Assembly (NCBI GenBank): GCA_943356515.1
Contig: CALRFM010000001.1
Coordinates: 1 to 24,183 of the forward strand
Length of the DNA: 24,183 nucleotides
Direction: 5' to 3'
From: Patescibacteria group bacterium
Lineage (GTDB): Bacteria > Patescibacteriota > Microgenomatia > UBA1406 > GWC2-37-13
A model generated the notes under the pieces. That model made no database searches. It was not told the DNA's origin and was given only the letters and a program-made list of their open reading frames with translations. This document shows positions 23,063-24,183 of the stretch, in pieces (positions within the stretch are counted from its first letter, which is position 1; every line of letters begins with the position of its first letter). The translations under genes and the position numbers were made by a program.

Positions 23063-23854
23063 ATGAAAAAGCACGTACCTCTTCTTATTGGCATTACCTT
23101 ACTCATTGAAGTCATTCAGTTCATACTGGCAATTATCATAGGAGCAAATCAAAATATTGAACAGTATGGTCAATTGTCATTACGACTTGCGTATTTTGCA
23201 CTCCTGGCTACTTCATTTTCAATAATAACCTTACACATTATAAAGAGGCGTCACTTCGATAGAAGATCTCTTTTTTATGCCAGTATTTTGTTTGCAACAT
23301 TTATAGGTATCACAAATTTAAACATTATTGTCGTTGGAAGGAAGTTTGATTTAGAGCAATTGGGTTATTACAATTCGTGGGTACAATATGCTAAGATAAT
23401 CATACTTTTGTTAACGCCAATTGCAGGTGGGCTTTATATATTTTTTGTTAATACAGAGAGACGATTACATCGTCAAATAGTATTTATTAGCTCATTATTA
23501 ATTCTTACCGCAATAGGTATTGCCACTAACCTTGGGTACGGCGCATATGGAAAAAAGCTCATCTTTATGTTGTTTGGAAAAGAGTTTTACCCAATAAACA
23601 CGTATTTGGAATGGGCGGCATATTATGGCACCGGTTATGTAATGATGATGGTTATGAGCTTTTATTTCTTGGCACGAAAAAGTATCATTTCCATTGTTCC
23701 AGCATTTCTGCTTCCCTTCTATTTTGTAGCACTCATGACATACCCTAACAATATTGCCGATGCAATGTACATGAATATCATCTATGTCTTTGCAACTACT
23801 ACCATATTTCTCTTGGCTTTCCTCAAAGATAGAATAATATTTTTGCTAAAATGA
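23063..23854 (+). CDS. Half-length MOP/Wzx-type flippase-related membrane protein
   Basis: This 263-residue polytopic protein (about 7-8 hydrophobic segments) corresponds to roughly the last 60 percent of the full flippase at 18100. Paired segments are TNLNIIVVGRKFDLEQLGYY with NNVDILYVKKMFSPQDAGIY, YLEWAAYYGTGYVMMM with YLQLAAYYGSGYMMMI, and SFYFLARKSIISIVPAFLLP with NYFLAKKSLLSLTPALLFP. Its N-terminus (MKKHVPLLIGITLLIEVIQF) aligns with the mid-protein helix that starts the second half of a MOP transporter, and is preceded by Lys residues as a proper start would be. The upstream 28 bp hold a promoter and a divergent gene, so the first half is absent rather than frameshifted. It is coupled by ATGA to the next GT2. 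It could be a functional half-transporter or a decayed paralogue. Confidence 0.75.
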   Translation: MKKHVPLLIGITLLIEVIQFILAIIIGANQNIEQYGQLSLRLAYFALLATSFSIITLHIIKRRHFDRRSLFYASILFATFIGITNLNIIVVGRKFDLEQLGYYNSWVQYAKIIILLLTPIAGGLYIFFVNTERRLHRQIVFISSLLILTAIGIATNLGYGAYGKKLIFMLFGKEFYPINTYLEWAAYYGTGYVMMMVMSFYFLARKSIISIVPAFLLPFYFVALMTYPNNIADAMYMNIIYVFATTTIFLLAFLKDRIIFLLK

Positions 23855-24183
23855 AACCCACACCCACTCACTTTCTTAGCATCATAATTCCTACCTATCA
23901 ACAAGAACGAACTATTATTACCAATATTCGTCGTATTCAAAAAGTTCTAGAATCTATCCGTTACCCATATGAGATGATCGTGGTTATAGATGGAGATGAA
24001 GACAATACAACTCACCGATTAAAAAAGTCGCACATCAATAAATTGACCCTTATTTCTTATCAAAAAAATAAAGGGAAAGCATCAGCCATACGCCGTGGCA
24101 TGAAGCAGGCAAAGGGAGATTATGTAATGTTTATGGATGCAGGAAATGAAATAGATCCCAATGGCATATCAATGCTTCTTGAA
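23851..24183 (+). CDS. Family 2 glycosyltransferase, DPM/ALG5-like, 3'-truncated
   Basis: The first 111 residues of a GT2 are visible; the frame runs off the window. It starts MKPTPTHFLSIIIPTYQQER, the classical first strand. MIVVIDGDEDNT is the nucleotide loop, and NKGKASAIRRGMKQAKGDYV is the very conserved NKGKGxAxRxGMxxAxGDY segment of polyprenyl-phosphate mannose/glucose synthases (DPM1, ALG5 and bacterial relatives). FMDAGNEIDP stands where DxD is expected; only the first Asp and a downstream Glu are kept. If the family match is right, it makes a polyprenyl-phosphate-linked sugar, a donor for membrane GT-C enzymes. It overlaps the half-flippase stop as ATGA, so the two are co-expressed. 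Confidence 0.85.
   Translation, partial: MKPTPTHFLSIIIPTYQQERTIITNIRRIQKVLESIRYPYEMIVVIDGDEDNTTHRLKKSHINKLTLISYQKNKGKASAIRRGMKQAKGDYVMFMDAGNEIDPNGISMLLE

Noticed and set aside
23851..24183. Frameshifted or broken glycosyltransferase at the window end
   Set aside because: The frame is continuous to the last base; it is only cut by the window edge.

Overview
The window looks like a chromosomal segment of a streamlined, low-to-moderate-GC bacterium, most likely a Candidate Phyla Radiation (Patescibacteria, Microgenomates-like) organism. This placement is an inference. It rests on very tight packing (no intergenic gap above about 110 bp, six ATGA stop/start overlaps, three overlapping convergent gene pairs), few Shine-Dalgarno sequences, several -10 boxes sitting right at start codons, a Pro/Thr-stalk surface protein, and the character of the glycosyltransferases. 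TGA serves as a normal stop at several genes, so the UGA-glycine code of Gracilibacteria/SR1 does not apply. No tRNA, rRNA, CRISPR array, transposase or riboswitch was found.

Layout. (1) 1-2436, plus strand: the 3' part of miaA (tRNA dimethylallyltransferase), which carries an in-frame palindromic C-run/G-run repeat, then a two-gene unit for a small membrane protein and a Cys-rich, VPPTAT-stalk surface protein. (2) 2449-2534: an 86-bp MITE-like palindromic repeat between convergent genes. (3) 2543-5682, minus strand: pyk-lepA, coupled by an ATGA overlap and driven by a good promoter that predicts a leaderless transcript. (4) 5716-8282, plus: a family-2 glycosyltransferase (GT2) coupled to a B12-binding-type radical SAM protein with an atypical CX4CX2C cluster motif. 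(5) 8277-9968, minus: a multi-spanning GT-C-like (TMTC-type) membrane protein with four C-terminal TPRs. (6) 10008-19401, plus: an eight-gene run of methyltransferase, GT4, GT2, NAD-dependent sugar epimerase/dehydratase, two paralogous GT2s, a double-domain GT2 and a full-length MOP/Wzx-type flippase. (7) 19301-21273, minus: two coupled GT2s. (8) 21309-21830, plus: a hexapeptide-repeat acyltransferase. (9) 21796-23034, minus: a second zinc-finger-type sugar C-methyltransferase. (10) 23063-24183, plus: a half-length flippase that resembles the second half of the full one, coupled to a GT2 of the polyprenyl-phosphate glycosyltransferase type that runs off the window.

How the parts may work together (inference). 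Regions 4 to 10 form a cell-surface glycan locus: nucleotide-sugar modification (epimerase, two methyltransferases, acyltransferase, perhaps the radical SAM enzyme), sequential sugar transfer (about nine GTs) and export by a flippase. No initiating phosphoglycosyltransferase, Wzy polymerase, Wzz or ligase is visible here. The TMTC-like protein and the DPM-like GT2 would make a separate lipid-linked-sugar route for glycosylating exported proteins. The Pro/Thr stalk protein at 1159-2436 is an attractive but unproven acceptor.

The observations most worth following are the half flippase, the radical SAM enzyme with altered cluster spacing, the possible O-glycosylation axis, the repeat translated inside miaA, the 101-bp convergent overlap and the leaderless-promoter pattern.
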